NCBI GenBank assembly: GCA_900696525.1
Contig: CAADGL010000012.1
Span: 62,001-126,000 of the forward strand
Source: an uncultured Planctomycetota bacterium
GTDB taxonomy: Bacteria > Planctomycetota > Phycisphaerae > UBA1845 > Fen-1342
Reading direction: 5' to 3'
DNA length: 64,000 nt
Every line of letters begins with the position of its first letter. Position 1 is the stretch's first letter. This document shows, piece by piece, positions 8,506 through 17,331 of the stretch. A program made the position numbers and the translations under genes. The notes beneath the pieces are model-generated. The model saw nothing but the letters and a program-made list of their open reading frames with translations, searched no databases and had not been told where the DNA came from.

Positions 8506-9521
8506 CGACCGGAACCACTGGCCGCGCCCGACGCAGCCGCTACCGCCGCGCCCGCGAGCCGGCGGGCGAGTGCGGCAACAAGCGATTGCAGCAGAACAAA
8601 CGCCAGGACGAGCAGGCCGACGAAGATGCGCGTCCACCAACTGCTCAGTCCCCCGTGAAACGTGATCAGCGTCTGGATCAGCCCGAGAATCAGTACGCCC
8701 ATCGCCGTGCCCGCGACGTAGCCTGCGCCGCCGCTCAGCAGCGTGCCGCCGATGACGACGGCGGCGATGGCATCAAGCTCAAAGCCCGTGCACGCCGCCG
8801 GGTTGCCCGACTGCGTGTAGCACGCATACACGACGCCGGCCAGCGACGAGCACATACCGGAGAAGGCGTAGACGCCGACGCGCGTTCGCCCGACGGGCAG
8901 GCCCATCAGCCGCGAGGCATGCTCGTCTGCGCCGATCGCGTAGATCGCCCGCCCCCAGCACGTCGTGTGCGCCAGGCAGATCGCCAGCACAAGCCACGCT
9001 GGAAAGACGACGGCGACGACCGGCAGCGCCAGCCGCTCGCCGAGAGGGATCGCCAGGTCCTGCACGAGCGTCTGCTGAAAGAACCCGTGGCGGATGCCGA
9101 GCGATTGCGGATGCAGCACGAAGGCCAGGCCGCGCGCGAGGAACATCCCCGCGAGCGTCACAAGAAACGCCGGCAGCCGAAACCCGTGGATGAGCCCGCC
9201 CATCACGGCGCCGAACGTCGTCCCCAGCAACAGGGCCGATACGATCGCCGACGCCGGATCGACGCCCCACGGGCCGACCAGCGCCGCTACCCACACGCTG
9301 GTGAACGCGACAACCGCCCCGACCGACAGGTCGATTCCGCCGGAGATGATGACGAGCGTGGCCCCGACGGCCGCGATGCCGAGGAACGAGCTGTCCGCCA
9401 GCAGGTTCACCAGCACGCGCGGCGAGCCGAAGTTGGCGAAGCAAAGGCACCCCGAAGCGTAGAGCCCGGCGAGCACGACGGCCGTCGCCGCCAGCGGAAT
9501 GAGCTTCGGAGACACCGTCAT
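8496..9521 (-). CDS. yjfF: Sugar ABC transporter permease, YjfF-like
   Basis: This is an inner-membrane permease of the RbsC/BPD_transp_2 family, 341 residues with about eight to ten hydrophobic segments. The segment FLGIAAVGATLVIISGGIDLSVG and the GFELDAIAAVVIGGTLLSGG motif are diagnostic, and the protein resembles YjfF of the E. coli galactofuranose importer YtfQRT-YjfF. The track frame extends to 10490, but the ATG at 9521 overlaps the stop of the upstream permease as ATGA, a typical translational-coupling junction. Together with ytfT and ytfR it would form the transport core. No periplasmic binding protein gene is visible. The actual sugar is an inference. Confidence 0.85.
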   Translation of the reverse strand: MTVSPKLIPLAATAVVLAGLYASGCLCFANFGSPRVLVNLLADSSFLGIAAVGATLVIISGGIDLSVGAVVAFTSVWVAALVGPWGVDPASAIVSALLLGTTFGAVMGGLIHGFRLPAFLVTLAGMFLARGLAFVLHPQSLGIRHGFFQQTLVQDLAIPLGERLALPVVAVVFPAWLVLAICLAHTTCWGRAIYAIGADEHASRLMGLPVGRTRVGVYAFSGMCSSLAGVVYACYTQSGNPAACTGFELDAIAAVVIGGTLLSGGAGYVAGTAMGVLILGLIQTLITFHGGLSSWWTRIFVGLLVLAFVLLQSLVAALARRLAGAAVAAASGAASGSGRQE

Positions 9522-10540
9522 GGCGCGGTCCTCGCGCCGGCGACGATGCGGCGGAGGCGGGCGCGCATCACCGGAGACTGGAGCAGCGCCACCGCCAGGA
9601 TCACGAGCGCCTTGGGAACGGTGGCGACGTCGGCGCTGACGTTGCGCATGTACATCGTTGTCGTCAGGGTCTGGATCAGCGCGGCGCCGATCAGCGAGCC
9701 GCCCAGGTGCAGCCGCCCGCCCGTCAAGGCCGTCCCGCCGATCACCACGGCCATGATCGCGTCCAGCTCGAGCGTCAGGCCCAGGTTGTTGGCGTCGGCG
9801 CAGCGGATGTTGCCGGCCGCGACCAGCCCGGCGGCTCCGGCGCATAGCCCGCACAGGGCGTAAGCGGCGAGCCGCACCGGCCGCGGGCCGATTCCGGCGC
9901 AGCGCGCCGCCCGCGGGTTGTCGCCCACGGCCTCGACGAACAGGCCCAGCGCCGTCAGCCGCGCGAGCGTCGCCAGGCATGCCCACGCCCCCGCGACGAG
10001 CACGATCGGCGCCGGCAACCCCACGATCGCACCGCTTCCAAGCCATGAAAGCCGCGCATCGGTGAAGGTCACGATCTGACCGTCGGTGATGAGCTGCGCG
10101 ATGCCGCGCCCCGCCACCATCAGGATCAATGTCGCCACGATCGGCTGCATGTTCAGCCACGCGACCAGCACGCCATTCCACGCGCCGGCCAGGAGCGCGA
10201 CGCCCAGCGCCACCGCTATGGCCGCCGAAAAGGGCACGTCCGGGTGGTTGACCAGGACGGCGGCGACGGCGGCGCCGAGGGCCATGACCGCGCCGACCGA
10301 CAAGTCGACGCCGCCGGTCGCGATGACCAGCGTCATGCCCAGCGCCAGCAGCATCACCTTGGCGCCGTGGTTGAGGATGTCGATCAGCACGCCGTAGAAC
10401 CGGCCGTCGCGCAGCTCGACCTGAGCGAAGCCGGGAGTGAAGGCGAAGTTGAACGCCAGCAGCAGCGCCAGCGCCAGCGCCGGCCACCACAGGTGCATGG
10501 ACCAGGCGTGAGCGGCGGAGAGCGGCCTCTCAGGCGGCAT
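9518..10540 (-). CDS. ytfT: Sugar ABC transporter permease, YtfT-like
   Basis: The second permease of the cassette has 340 residues. It contains DGRFYGVLIDILN followed by LALGMTLVIATGGVDLSVGAVMA, a close match to E. coli YtfT as remembered, and later ADANNLGLTLELDAIMAVVIGG. Two different permeases next to one double-domain ATPase is the arrangement of the YtfQRT-YjfF importer; RbsC-type systems use one permease. The gene overlaps ytfR by 11 bases and yjfF by four, so the three genes are almost certainly one operon on the minus strand. Confidence 0.87.
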   Translation of the reverse strand: MPPERPLSAAHAWSMHLWWPALALALLLAFNFAFTPGFAQVELRDGRFYGVLIDILNHGAKVMLLALGMTLVIATGGVDLSVGAVMALGAAVAAVLVNHPDVPFSAAIAVALGVALLAGAWNGVLVAWLNMQPIVATLILMVAGRGIAQLITDGQIVTFTDARLSWLGSGAIVGLPAPIVLVAGAWACLATLARLTALGLFVEAVGDNPRAARCAGIGPRPVRLAAYALCGLCAGAAGLVAAGNIRCADANNLGLTLELDAIMAVVIGGTALTGGRLHLGGSLIGAALIQTLTTTMYMRNVSADVATVPKALVILAVALLQSPVMRARLRRIVAGARTAP

Positions 10541-12101
10541 CGGCGCCCCCGGTGATGGCGCGACGGATGCGCTCCGGGCTGACCTCGGCGCCGGCCAGCT
10601 CGGCCACCTTCGCCCGGTCGCGCATGACGGCGATGCGCGCGCAGCTCGCCGCCAGCTCCTCGAACTCGCTGCTGATCAGCAGCAGCGCCACGCCGTCGGC
10701 GTGCATCCGCCGCACCAGCCGCATGATCTCACCCTTGGCGCCGATGTCGATTCCGCGCGTCGGCTCGTCGAGAATCAGCAGCCGCGGCTCCGTCGCCAGC
10801 CAGCGCGCCAGCAGCACCTTCTGCTGCGTCCCGCCGCTCAGCGACGACACCGGCTGCTCGCGCGAGACGACGCGGATATCCAGCGCGGCGATCAGCCGGT
10901 CGACCAGCTCGACCTGCCGCCGCCAGGCCAGCCGTCGGAACAGCCCGCGTCGGCCCTGCAACGCCAGCAGCACGTTCTCACGCACGGACAAGGCGGGGAC
11001 GAGCCCCTCGCCCTGGCGGTCCTCAGGGCTGAAGCCCAGGCCCAGGCGTACGGCGTCTCGCGGCGAGCGCAGACGCACGCGCCGCCCGTCGATCAGCAGC
11101 GCGCCGGCGTCGGCGCGGTCGAGCCCGAACAGCAGCCGCGCCAGCTCCGTACGGCCGGATCCCAGCAGCCCGGCCAGGCCGACCGTCTGTCCAACGGGGA
11201 TCGACAGGTCGGTAGGCGCGACCTGCCCGCGCCGCTCGAGTCCGCGCGCCTCCAGCAGCGGACGGCCTGGCGGGCCGGAAGCGCTCGGCCCAGCGGGCGT
11301 GCGAGCGCCGGGCTTCGCGGCGTGCTCAATCGCGCGGCCGATCATCGCCGTCACCAGTTGCTCGCGCGACAGGGCCGCCGTCTCGAAATCCCCGACGCGC
11401 GCCCCGTCGCGCAGCACCGTCACGCGGTCGCTGATCGCGAACACCTGCTCGATGAAGTGCGTCACGAACAGGATGCCCAGCCCCTCGCGCCGCAGCCGCC
11501 GCAGCACCGCGAAGAGCCCGCCGACTTCGGCGGCATCGAGGCTCGACGTAGGCTCGTCGAGGACGAGCAGCCGGGCCGAGACGTCGAGCGCGCGGGCGAT
11601 CGCGACCATCTGCCGCACGGCCAGCGAGCACGTCGAAAGCTCGCGCCGCGGATCGAGCTCCACGCCCAGGCGCGCCAACGCCGCCCGTGCCCGCCGCTGG
11701 ACGGCCCGGCGGTCGATCAGGCCGAAACGAAGCGGTTCGCGCCCGAGGCAGATGTTCTCCGCGACCGATAGCGTCGGAATCAGGCGCACCTCCTGGTAGA
11801 CGGTGCTGATGCCGAGGGCTTCGGCGGCGCGCGGTGACGCCGGCGCGATCGCCACGCCGTCGAGGTGGATCGTTCCACCGTCGCGCGGCGCGACACCCGT
11901 GAGCACGTTGATGAGCGTGCTCTTTCCGGCGCCGTTTTCGCCCATCAGCGCGTGGATTTCGCCGCGGCGCAGCGTGAGATCGACGCCGGCCAGCGCCCGC
12001 ACGCCGGGATAGCGCTTGACGACGCCGCGCATGGCGAGGAGCGGCCCGTCGGGGCCGGTCGCGTGCCTCGCGGAGTCCTCGCGGCGCGTCTCAGATTCCA
12101 C
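10530..12101 (-). CDS. ytfR: Sugar ABC transporter ATP-binding protein with two nucleotide-binding domains, YtfR/MglA-like
   Basis: A cytoplasmic ATPase of about 523 residues with tandem ABC domains. The first has Walker A GENGAGKST and LVLDEPTSSLD; its signature region is degenerate (CSLAVRQM). The second has a degenerate Walker A (GLLGSGRTE), the signature LSGGTQQK and LILDEPTRGID. This asymmetry is standard for the MglA/RbsA/YtfR class. The track start at 12257 lies inside rsgA. The GTG at 12101 is preferred because it leaves a normal leader before MRGVVKRYPGVRAL, and it overlaps the rsgA stop by 11 bases, suggesting coupling to rsgA. Confidence 0.88.
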   Translation of the reverse strand: MESETRREDSARHATGPDGPLLAMRGVVKRYPGVRALAGVDLTLRRGEIHALMGENGAGKSTLINVLTGVAPRDGGTIHLDGVAIAPASPRAAEALGISTVYQEVRLIPTLSVAENICLGREPLRFGLIDRRAVQRRARAALARLGVELDPRRELSTCSLAVRQMVAIARALDVSARLLVLDEPTSSLDAAEVGGLFAVLRRLRREGLGILFVTHFIEQVFAISDRVTVLRDGARVGDFETAALSREQLVTAMIGRAIEHAAKPGARTPAGPSASGPPGRPLLEARGLERRGQVAPTDLSIPVGQTVGLAGLLGSGRTELARLLFGLDRADAGALLIDGRRVRLRSPRDAVRLGLGFSPEDRQGEGLVPALSVRENVLLALQGRRGLFRRLAWRRQVELVDRLIAALDIRVVSREQPVSSLSGGTQQKVLLARWLATEPRLLILDEPTRGIDIGAKGEIMRLVRRMHADGVALLLISSEFEELAASCARIAVMRDRAKVAELAGAEVSPERIRRAITGGADAA

Positions 12102-13245
12102 GCTTGCGACGATACCACTCCCGGGCTGACTTGTGGATGGCCTTCCAGCGCGCCGTCTCCTCGGCCCGGGCGCGGGCGTCGGTCTTTCGCTCCAGGAAGG
12201 CAAGCTCCCGCCGCTGCTTGTGATACGCGGCCAGCCGCTCGGCCGGCAACGCCCCACCTTGCACCGCGCGCTTCACGGCGCAACCCGGCTCCTGGTCGTG
12301 CGTGCAGTCGCGGAATCGGCAGCCCGCGGCCAGGCCGGCCACGTCGGAAAAGGAAGCGTCCACGTCGCCGTCGTCGCTCCAGAGTTGCAGCTCGCGCATG
12401 CCGGGCGAGTCGATCACCACGCCGCCGGCGGGCGTGAGCAGGAGCTGGCGGTGCGTCGTCGTGTGGCGCCCGCGCGAGTCGTGCATCCGCACCGCGCCGG
12501 TGCGCATCGCCTCGCGGCCCAGCAGCACGTTGATCAGCGTCGATTTGCCGGCGCCCGAAGACCCGACCAGCGCCACGGTGCGCCCGGCGCGCGCCAGCGG
12601 CGCGATCCGCTCGCGCAGCCGCTGCGGGTCGTACATGCTCACCGCGATCACCGGCACGCCGGGCGCGATCGCCTCGACCTGCGCCACGCGCGTTTCAACG
12701 CGCTCGCCGCCCGTGTCGCACAGGTCGGCCTTCGTGAGCACGACCGCCGGCGCCGCGCCGCTGGCGTAGGCAAGCGTCAGGTAACGCTCGATCCGGCGGA
12801 GGTTGAAGTCTCCGTCCAGACCGCAGCAGATGGCCAGCGTATCAACGTTCGCCGCGAGCACCTGTGCCTGAACGGCGTCGCCCGCCGCCTTGCGGACAAT
12901 GCAGGAGCGCCGCGGCACGACCGCCTCGATTCGTCCGCCGGCGTGGCCGGGCGACGTCAGCACGGCGACCCAGTCGCCGACGGCCGGCCACTCGTGCGCG
13001 GGGCCATCGTGCCGAAGCGCGCCGCGCAGCGACGCTCTCAGCGCACGGCATGGCCGGCCGTGCACGGGGTGCGCCGGCCGCGTGTCCGGCGCGACGGCGG
13101 CGTAAACAACGTAGCTGTCTCGATCCTGCCGCGCGACGCGCGCCGGCAGAATGTGCGACCCGCGGGCGTCGACACCGGCCAGCGCGCGGTATCGCGCCTC
13201 GATGTCAGGATTCCAACCCAACTGCGCAAGATTCACGTCAGTCAC
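12091..13245 (-). CDS. rsgA: Ribosome small-subunit-dependent GTPase A
   Basis: RsgA (YjeQ/YloQ) is a circularly permuted GTPase that helps mature the 30S subunit. The 384-residue product has an OB-fold N-terminal part (VGDWVAV), the G4 motif TKAD before the Walker A GSSGAGKST and G3 DSPGM, and the C-terminal zinc site CRFRDCTHDQEPGC. The order G4-G1-G3 shows the permutation directly. The track begins at 13410; the GTG at 13245 is preferred because RsgA proteins begin just before the conserved LxQLGW element (here NLAQLGWN). It is the first gene of a probable rsgA-ytfR-ytfT-yjfF unit, an unusual pairing of ribosome assembly with sugar import. Confidence 0.92.
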   Translation of the reverse strand: MTDVNLAQLGWNPDIEARYRALAGVDARGSHILPARVARQDRDSYVVYAAVAPDTRPAHPVHGRPCRALRASLRGALRHDGPAHEWPAVGDWVAVLTSPGHAGGRIEAVVPRRSCIVRKAAGDAVQAQVLAANVDTLAICCGLDGDFNLRRIERYLTLAYASGAAPAVVLTKADLCDTGGERVETRVAQVEAIAPGVPVIAVSMYDPQRLRERIAPLARAGRTVALVGSSGAGKSTLINVLLGREAMRTGAVRMHDSRGRHTTTHRQLLLTPAGGVVIDSPGMRELQLWSDDGDVDASFSDVAGLAAGCRFRDCTHDQEPGCAVKRAVQGGALPAERLAAYHKQRRELAFLERKTDARARAEETARWKAIHKSAREWYRRKRGI

Positions 13246-13668
13246 CTCGTATCGCGCGAGCGCGCGCCTGGCGCGCTGGTGCGCGACGAAAGAACCATCG
13301 GGCTCTAAAGAACTCAGAAACCGCCCCGCGCAAGCATGACCGCGCGCGAAAGCCGGCCGCCGGCGCTCGGCCGGGCCTGCCTGGCGCGCAGCAGCAGGCG
13401 GACACCGCAAAGCGCGGTGGGCGACGTCGAGGCTTGCTCGCTAGGGGTGCGTCGAGGCGTTCAGCTTATCGGAATGAACGCGAACTTCAGGCCCGCACCC
13501 GACGAAGGCGCGCCGCGACGACATGGCTGGCGACAATCGGCGACACAGGCGTCCTCCGGGGTGCGGGGTTTGTGTAAGGCGGGTCGCGCGACCCGCACAT
13601 AGGACAATCTAGTGGACCGCGTGGAGAAAAGCAAGCATCCATGCGGAGTGCAGAACCCAGAAGCGCCG
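13246..13668. other. Intergenic region of 423 bases between rsgA and cinA
   Basis: No supported gene is present; the track ORFs here are shadows with atypical composition. An 18-bp perfect palindrome GCGGGTCGCGCGACCCGC lies at 13579-13596, without a following T-run. AT-richer DNA around 13600-13640 follows it. The region presumably holds the rsgA promoter, which I could not place. Confidence 0.5.
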
Positions 13669-14913
13669 CTACAGCGGCTCGAGCCGCCGCAGCAGCAGCC
13701 CCAGCGCCGCCTGTGCGGCTCGCGTGCGGACCATCTCGCGCGGACTGTCGCCCAGCCGGATCGTCCGAGCCGCGGCACCATCCGCTGTCGCCAGCCCGAG
13801 ATACACCAGGCCGACCGGCTTGCCGCTCGAATCGCTCTGCGGGCCGGCGATGCCGGTTGCGGATAGGCCGTACGTCGCGTTCATTCGCTCGCGGACCTGC
13901 CGGGACATGATTTCGGCGACGGGCTCGCTGACGGCGCCGTGGCGCTGGATCAGCTCCCTCGGAACGTCGAGCCATTCTTCCTTGACGCTGTTCGCATACG
14001 CCACCACGCCCCCGACGAAGCAGCGCGAGCTGCCCGGCACGTCGGTGATCAGCTTGCCGATCAGCCCGCCCGTGCACGACTCCGCCACGGCGACCGTCTC
14101 GCCGCGCTCCCACAACCGCCGGCACAGGGCGTGTGCCAGCGTATCGTCGCCCGTGCCGAAGACGGCACCGCCGAGCCGCTGCCGCACGGCGGCTTCGGCC
14201 TCGTTGAGCATGCGTTCGGCGGCCTCGACCGTTTCGGCCAGCGCGTTGATGCGCACGCCGATGATGCTCATCTCAGCGGTGGTGCCGACTTCCGGGTTTC
14301 GTCCTCGCCGCATGAGGTCATGCAGGCGCTGACCCACATCGGCTTCCGTCAGGCCGTAGCTGTTCAGCCGGCGGCTGAGCAGGACGGGTCCCTCCTGCGC
14401 CCCGCGCAGCCGCGGCGCGACGCCGGCCGCGAACATCTCGCGCATCTCGATGGGCACGCCCGGCAGCGCAAAGCACGTCGCCCGCCCGAGCGGCATCACG
14501 ATGCCCGGGGCTGTGCCGACCGGGTTCGGCAGGGCCTCGCCGCGGCTCGGCCGCAGGGCCTGTACGACGTTTTGTTCGGGCATCTGGCGTCCGCGCGCCT
14601 CGAAGAACGCCCTGATCTGCGCCAGGCTCGCCTCATCACAGACGAGCGCGTCGCCGCTCACGTCGGCCAGGGCCTGCCGCGTCAGGTCGTCGTCGGTCGG
14701 CCCCAGCCCGCCGGTGAGGACCACGACGTCGGCCGCCGCCGCCGCCGTGCTGAGCACGTCGCGGAGCGCGGCCAGGTCGTCTCCGACCACGCACATGCGG
14801 GCGCAGCGCACGCCGGCCGCGGCGAGCTGCGCCGCGATCCAGGCGCTGTTGGTGTCGCGGGATTGGCCGAGGATCAGCTCGGTTCCGCTCGCGATGATCC
14901 AGGCGGTGCGCAT
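13669..14913 (-). CDS. cinA: CinA family nicotinamide-nucleotide amidohydrolase / competence-damage protein
   Basis: A 414-residue two-domain protein. The N-terminal molybdopterin-binding-like domain (MoCF_BD) begins AWIIASGTELILGQ and has VVLTGGLGPTDDDLT. The C-terminal CinA domain has VAVAESCTGGLIGKLITDVPGSS and GLSATGIAGPQ. Full-length CinA proteins act on NMN or ADP-ribose in nucleotide recycling; the C-terminal domain gives the NMN deamidase activity. The track starts at a TTG at 15021; the ATG at 14913 places the first strand two to three residues from the N-terminus, and an alternative ATG is at 14925. It is divergent from ygfZ. Confidence 0.93.
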   Translation of the reverse strand: MRTAWIIASGTELILGQSRDTNSAWIAAQLAAAGVRCARMCVVGDDLAALRDVLSTAAAAADVVVLTGGLGPTDDDLTRQALADVSGDALVCDEASLAQIRAFFEARGRQMPEQNVVQALRPSRGEALPNPVGTAPGIVMPLGRATCFALPGVPIEMREMFAAGVAPRLRGAQEGPVLLSRRLNSYGLTEADVGQRLHDLMRRGRNPEVGTTAEMSIIGVRINALAETVEAAERMLNEAEAAVRQRLGGAVFGTGDDTLAHALCRRLWERGETVAVAESCTGGLIGKLITDVPGSSRCFVGGVVAYANSVKEEWLDVPRELIQRHGAVSEPVAEIMSRQVRERMNATYGLSATGIAGPQSDSSGKPVGLVYLGLATADGAAARTIRLGDSPREMVRTRAAQAALGLLLRRLEPL

Positions 14914-15068
14914 GTGTCGTCGCATTTGCCCGGCCGGACGCGCCCGCATAGGCTCCCATGCGGCGCCGCCGGCAGCGGGCTGCGCCGTCAGTGTAGCATG
15001 CTTCCTTGTGTGAAGCCGCACACGGCGCCGCCCGCCGCTGTCACCGGGCGGGCGGCAGGGAGCTCCGC

Positions 15069-16112
15069 GTGCAACTCACTTCACCCTTTCACGACGCGCG
15101 GAGCTACACACCCGCGCAGATCGCGTGCGATCGCGGTGCGCACCCGCCGCTGCACTTCGGCGATCCGGCCGCCGAGTACGCGGCCGCGGCCGGCTCGGCG
15201 GCGCTGTTCGACCGCAGCGACCGCGGGCTGCTCGTGGCCCGCGGCCCGGATCGCGCCGGTTGGCTGCACGCCCTCGTCAGCAACGCCGTCAGGACGCTCG
15301 ACCCGCACGCGGGCAACTATGCCTTCGCGCTCGATCAGCGCGGGCGGGTGCTGTTCGACCTGAACGTGCTTTGCCTGCCGGACGTGCTGTGGCTCGACAT
15401 CGATCGCGCCGCCCTGCCCGCGGCCAGAGCGCATCTGGAGCGCTATCTGATCATCGAAGACGTGCGGCTCGCCGACGAAAGCGCCGCCTGGGCGCGCCTG
15501 GGCATCTGCGGACCGGCGGCCGCGGCGCTCGCGGTCGAGCGCGGCGCGGGCCAGGCTGCCGCAATGCCGGCGCTGGGCAGTGCGTGGGCCTCGGACGACG
15601 TGCTCCTTGTCCGGCACGACTTCGCCGGTCCGCCCGGGTTCGAGCTGTTCGTACCGCCGGGCCGGGCCGCCGCGATTTGGGACCAACTGGCGGGGCGGGG
15701 CGCGCGGCCGGCGGGCCTGACGGCGCTCGACGCGCTGCGCATCGAACACGGCATCCCCTGGCTGGGCCGCGACATCGACGACCAGGTCGTCGCGCCCGAG
15801 ACCGGCCAAGTCGAGCGCGCCATCAGCTATCACAAGGGCTGCTACCTCGGCCAGGAGATCGTCGAACGCATGCGCTCCCACGGCTCCATCGCCCGGCGGC
15901 TCGTGCGCGTCGAGTGCGACGCCGACGCCGATCTCGCACCGCCGCTGCCCCTGCGCCAGGCCGAACGCGAGGTCGGACGCCTGACCTCGCTGGTGCGCCA
16001 CCCGTGGCGGCCGGCGCGCGTCGGATTGGCGTATTTGCGGACGACGGTGGTCGAAACCGATGGGATCAACACCGGCGATCCTCCCCGTGCGGTGCGCGTG
16101 CTGCCTGGCTGA
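15069..16112 (+). CDS. ygfZ: YgfZ/GcvT folate-binding protein
   Basis: A 347-residue member of the aminomethyltransferase-like family. YgfZ uses tetrahydrofolate to support assembly or repair of certain Fe-S enzymes. The diagnostic motif KGCYLGQE is present, followed by IVERMRSHGSIARRLV. The GTG at 15069 is chosen over the TTG at 15006 because AGGGAG sits six bases upstream and the N-terminus then matches the family. A tRNA gene and an NFU-type Fe-S carrier follow on the same strand, so the region groups two Fe-S cluster functions. Confidence 0.9.
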   Translation: MQLTSPFHDARSYTPAQIACDRGAHPPLHFGDPAAEYAAAAGSAALFDRSDRGLLVARGPDRAGWLHALVSNAVRTLDPHAGNYAFALDQRGRVLFDLNVLCLPDVLWLDIDRAALPAARAHLERYLIIEDVRLADESAAWARLGICGPAAAALAVERGAGQAAAMPALGSAWASDDVLLVRHDFAGPPGFELFVPPGRAAAIWDQLAGRGARPAGLTALDALRIEHGIPWLGRDIDDQVVAPETGQVERAISYHKGCYLGQEIVERMRSHGSIARRLVRVECDADADLAPPLPLRQAEREVGRLTSLVRHPWRPARVGLAYLRTTVVETDGINTGDPPRAVRVLPG

Positions 16113-16186
16113 CGCGATCCCGGGGGACGGGGGGGCAGACGGTCGCACCACGCCGTGCGTTCGCATCGCCGGCGGTGGCGGCAAGC

Positions 16187-16259
16187 GGGCCAGTAGCCCA
16201 ATGGCAGAGGCAGGGGACTTAAAATCCCCACAGTGCGGGTTCGAGTCCCGCCTGGCCCG
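16187..16259 (+). tRNA. tRNA with UAA anticodon (Leu-type) but a short class I variable loop
   Basis: A complete cloverleaf of 73 nt can be drawn. The acceptor GGGCCAG/CTGGCCC has seven perfect pairs; U8-A9 follow. The D-arm has three pairs and a C-A mismatch. The anticodon stem GGGGA/TCCCC has five perfect pairs around the loop CTTAAAA (anticodon UAA, reading UUA). The variable loop is only five bases (ACAGT), and the T-arm GCGGG-TTCGAGT-CCCGC is perfect. The discriminator is G73 and CCA is not encoded. The anticodon arm is like bacterial tRNA-Leu(UAA), but leucine tRNAs are class II with a long variable arm and usually A73, so the amino-acid identity is uncertain. Confidence 0.85.
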
Positions 16260-16264
16260 TCGGA

Positions 16265-16285
16265 GCCCGCCGCGTTGCGGCGGGC
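16265..16285 (+). other. Perfect hairpin just after the tRNA
   Basis: GCCCGCCGC and GCGGCGGGC pair over nine bases around a GTT loop, six bases after the tRNA 3' end. There is no T-run, so it may be a processing or pausing hairpin before the NFU gene and not a classic terminator. Confidence 0.5.
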
Positions 16286-16334
16286 GCCGGCAGCAGAGCA
16301 GGGGCGGCGTCGGCCACAGAAGAATGGAGAGTCG

Positions 16335-16625
16335 GTGATTCTCAGGACGATCCGGGGCCTGTTTCGGCGGACACCGGCACGGCCTCAGCCGATGTCGCCG
16401 TTGCACGCGCGCGTCGCCGAGATCATCGCCGGCGTGCGACCGCTGATTCGCGCGGATGGGGGCGACATCGACCTGCTGGCGGTCGATGACGACGGAACGG
16501 TGCGTGTCCGGCTGCGCGGCGCCTGCGCGGGCTGTCCGGCGAGCTTCATGACGCTGCAAGTGACGATCGAGCGGCGGCTGCGCGAGCAGGTCCCGCAGGT
16601 TCGAACCGTCGTCAACGTGCCGTGA
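16335..16625 (+). CDS. NFU-domain (NifU C-terminal type) Fe-S cluster carrier
   Basis: This small protein of about 96 residues consists of one NFU domain. The segment VRPLIRADGGDIDLL, then RLRGACAGCPASFMTLQ with the cluster-binding CxxC, and the VVNVP ending are typical. It should carry a [4Fe-4S] or [2Fe-2S] cluster to target proteins. The track start at 16233 lies inside the tRNA gene and cannot be right. The GTG at 16335 has GGAG five bases upstream; an ATG at 16392 would leave a 77-residue minimal domain. The adjacent ygfZ suggests a shared Fe-S role. Confidence 0.88.
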   Translation: MILRTIRGLFRRTPARPQPMSPLHARVAEIIAGVRPLIRADGGDIDLLAVDDDGTVRVRLRGACAGCPASFMTLQVTIERRLREQVPQVRTVVNVP

Positions 16626-16722
16626 GGCGGGGCACGGTGCAATACCGGCGTGAATGTCCGACAGCAGGCTGTGAGGAAGCCGGGCCGCCGAAGCCGAATG
16701 GCCGGGCATCGCGCACGGATGA

Positions 16723-17331
16723 CTATCGCCCCGTCGCGGGTAGCGCCGCCGCGCCGCCGCCGCAAGCGAGCCGCACGGCCTGTTGCAGAGCCGTGGTCCG
16801 GGCGGGGTCTTCGGTGGCGATCAGCAGGCCGGTGAGCGTCGCCGGGTCGAGATCGATCAGCGGCTCGCCGCTGCGGGTTGTGAGGCGCCACTGGGCGCGT
16901 TCGATCCGTGCATGCAGGTTGCGCGCCGGCCAGGGCCTCGTGACGTAGACGAACCCCGTTCCGACGTAGGCGGCGACGGCGTCCCCGCTGCGGACGACGT
17001 AGCGCAGGACGGCGCTGGTCTGGCTCGGGTCGTCGTGCGTCTTCGAGGCCTTCGGCCGCCAGTACACGTGCACTTCGAGCAGTTGCTCGATCGGCGGGGC
17101 GTCCGCGACGTCGCTCGGCGTGACAGCCCGCGCGACGATGTGGTAATCGCGCACAGCGTCCTGGCGGAACGCGCATTCGTCAAAGCCGGCGTGAAGCCGC
17201 CTGGGCTGCTCCGAGCCTGGCCGGGCCGTGATCTCCACGTACGAGGAGGCGGGTCCGCAGCCCGCGAAGCCGCCGACGGCCAGCAGCGCGCCGGCCAGGC
17301 ACGCACGGGACGACCGGCGATTACTCGACAT
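16723..17331 (-). CDS. Putative lipoprotein of unknown function
   Basis: A 202-residue protein with an N-terminal export signal: basic residues, a hydrophobic stretch (CLAGALLAVGGFAGC) and a lipobox ending at a cysteine near residue 25. The mature part has no motif I recognise. It has alternating charged and hydrophobic segments such as LLEVHVYWRP and AYVGTGFVYVTRPW, suggesting a beta-rich periplasmic domain. Its ATG overlaps the end of the amidohydrolase gene by 11 bases, so the two are probably co-transcribed and translationally coupled. Confidence 0.7.
   Translation of the reverse strand: MSSNRRSSRACLAGALLAVGGFAGCGPASSYVEITARPGSEQPRRLHAGFDECAFRQDAVRDYHIVARAVTPSDVADAPPIEQLLEVHVYWRPKASKTHDDPSQTSAVLRYVVRSGDAVAAYVGTGFVYVTRPWPARNLHARIERAQWRLTTRSGEPLIDLDPATLTGLLIATEDPARTTALQQAVRLACGGGAAALPATGR

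Noticed and set aside
15081-16709. 542-residue minus-strand ORF
   Set aside because: It covers ygfZ, the tRNA and the NFU gene in antisense; no motif is seen.
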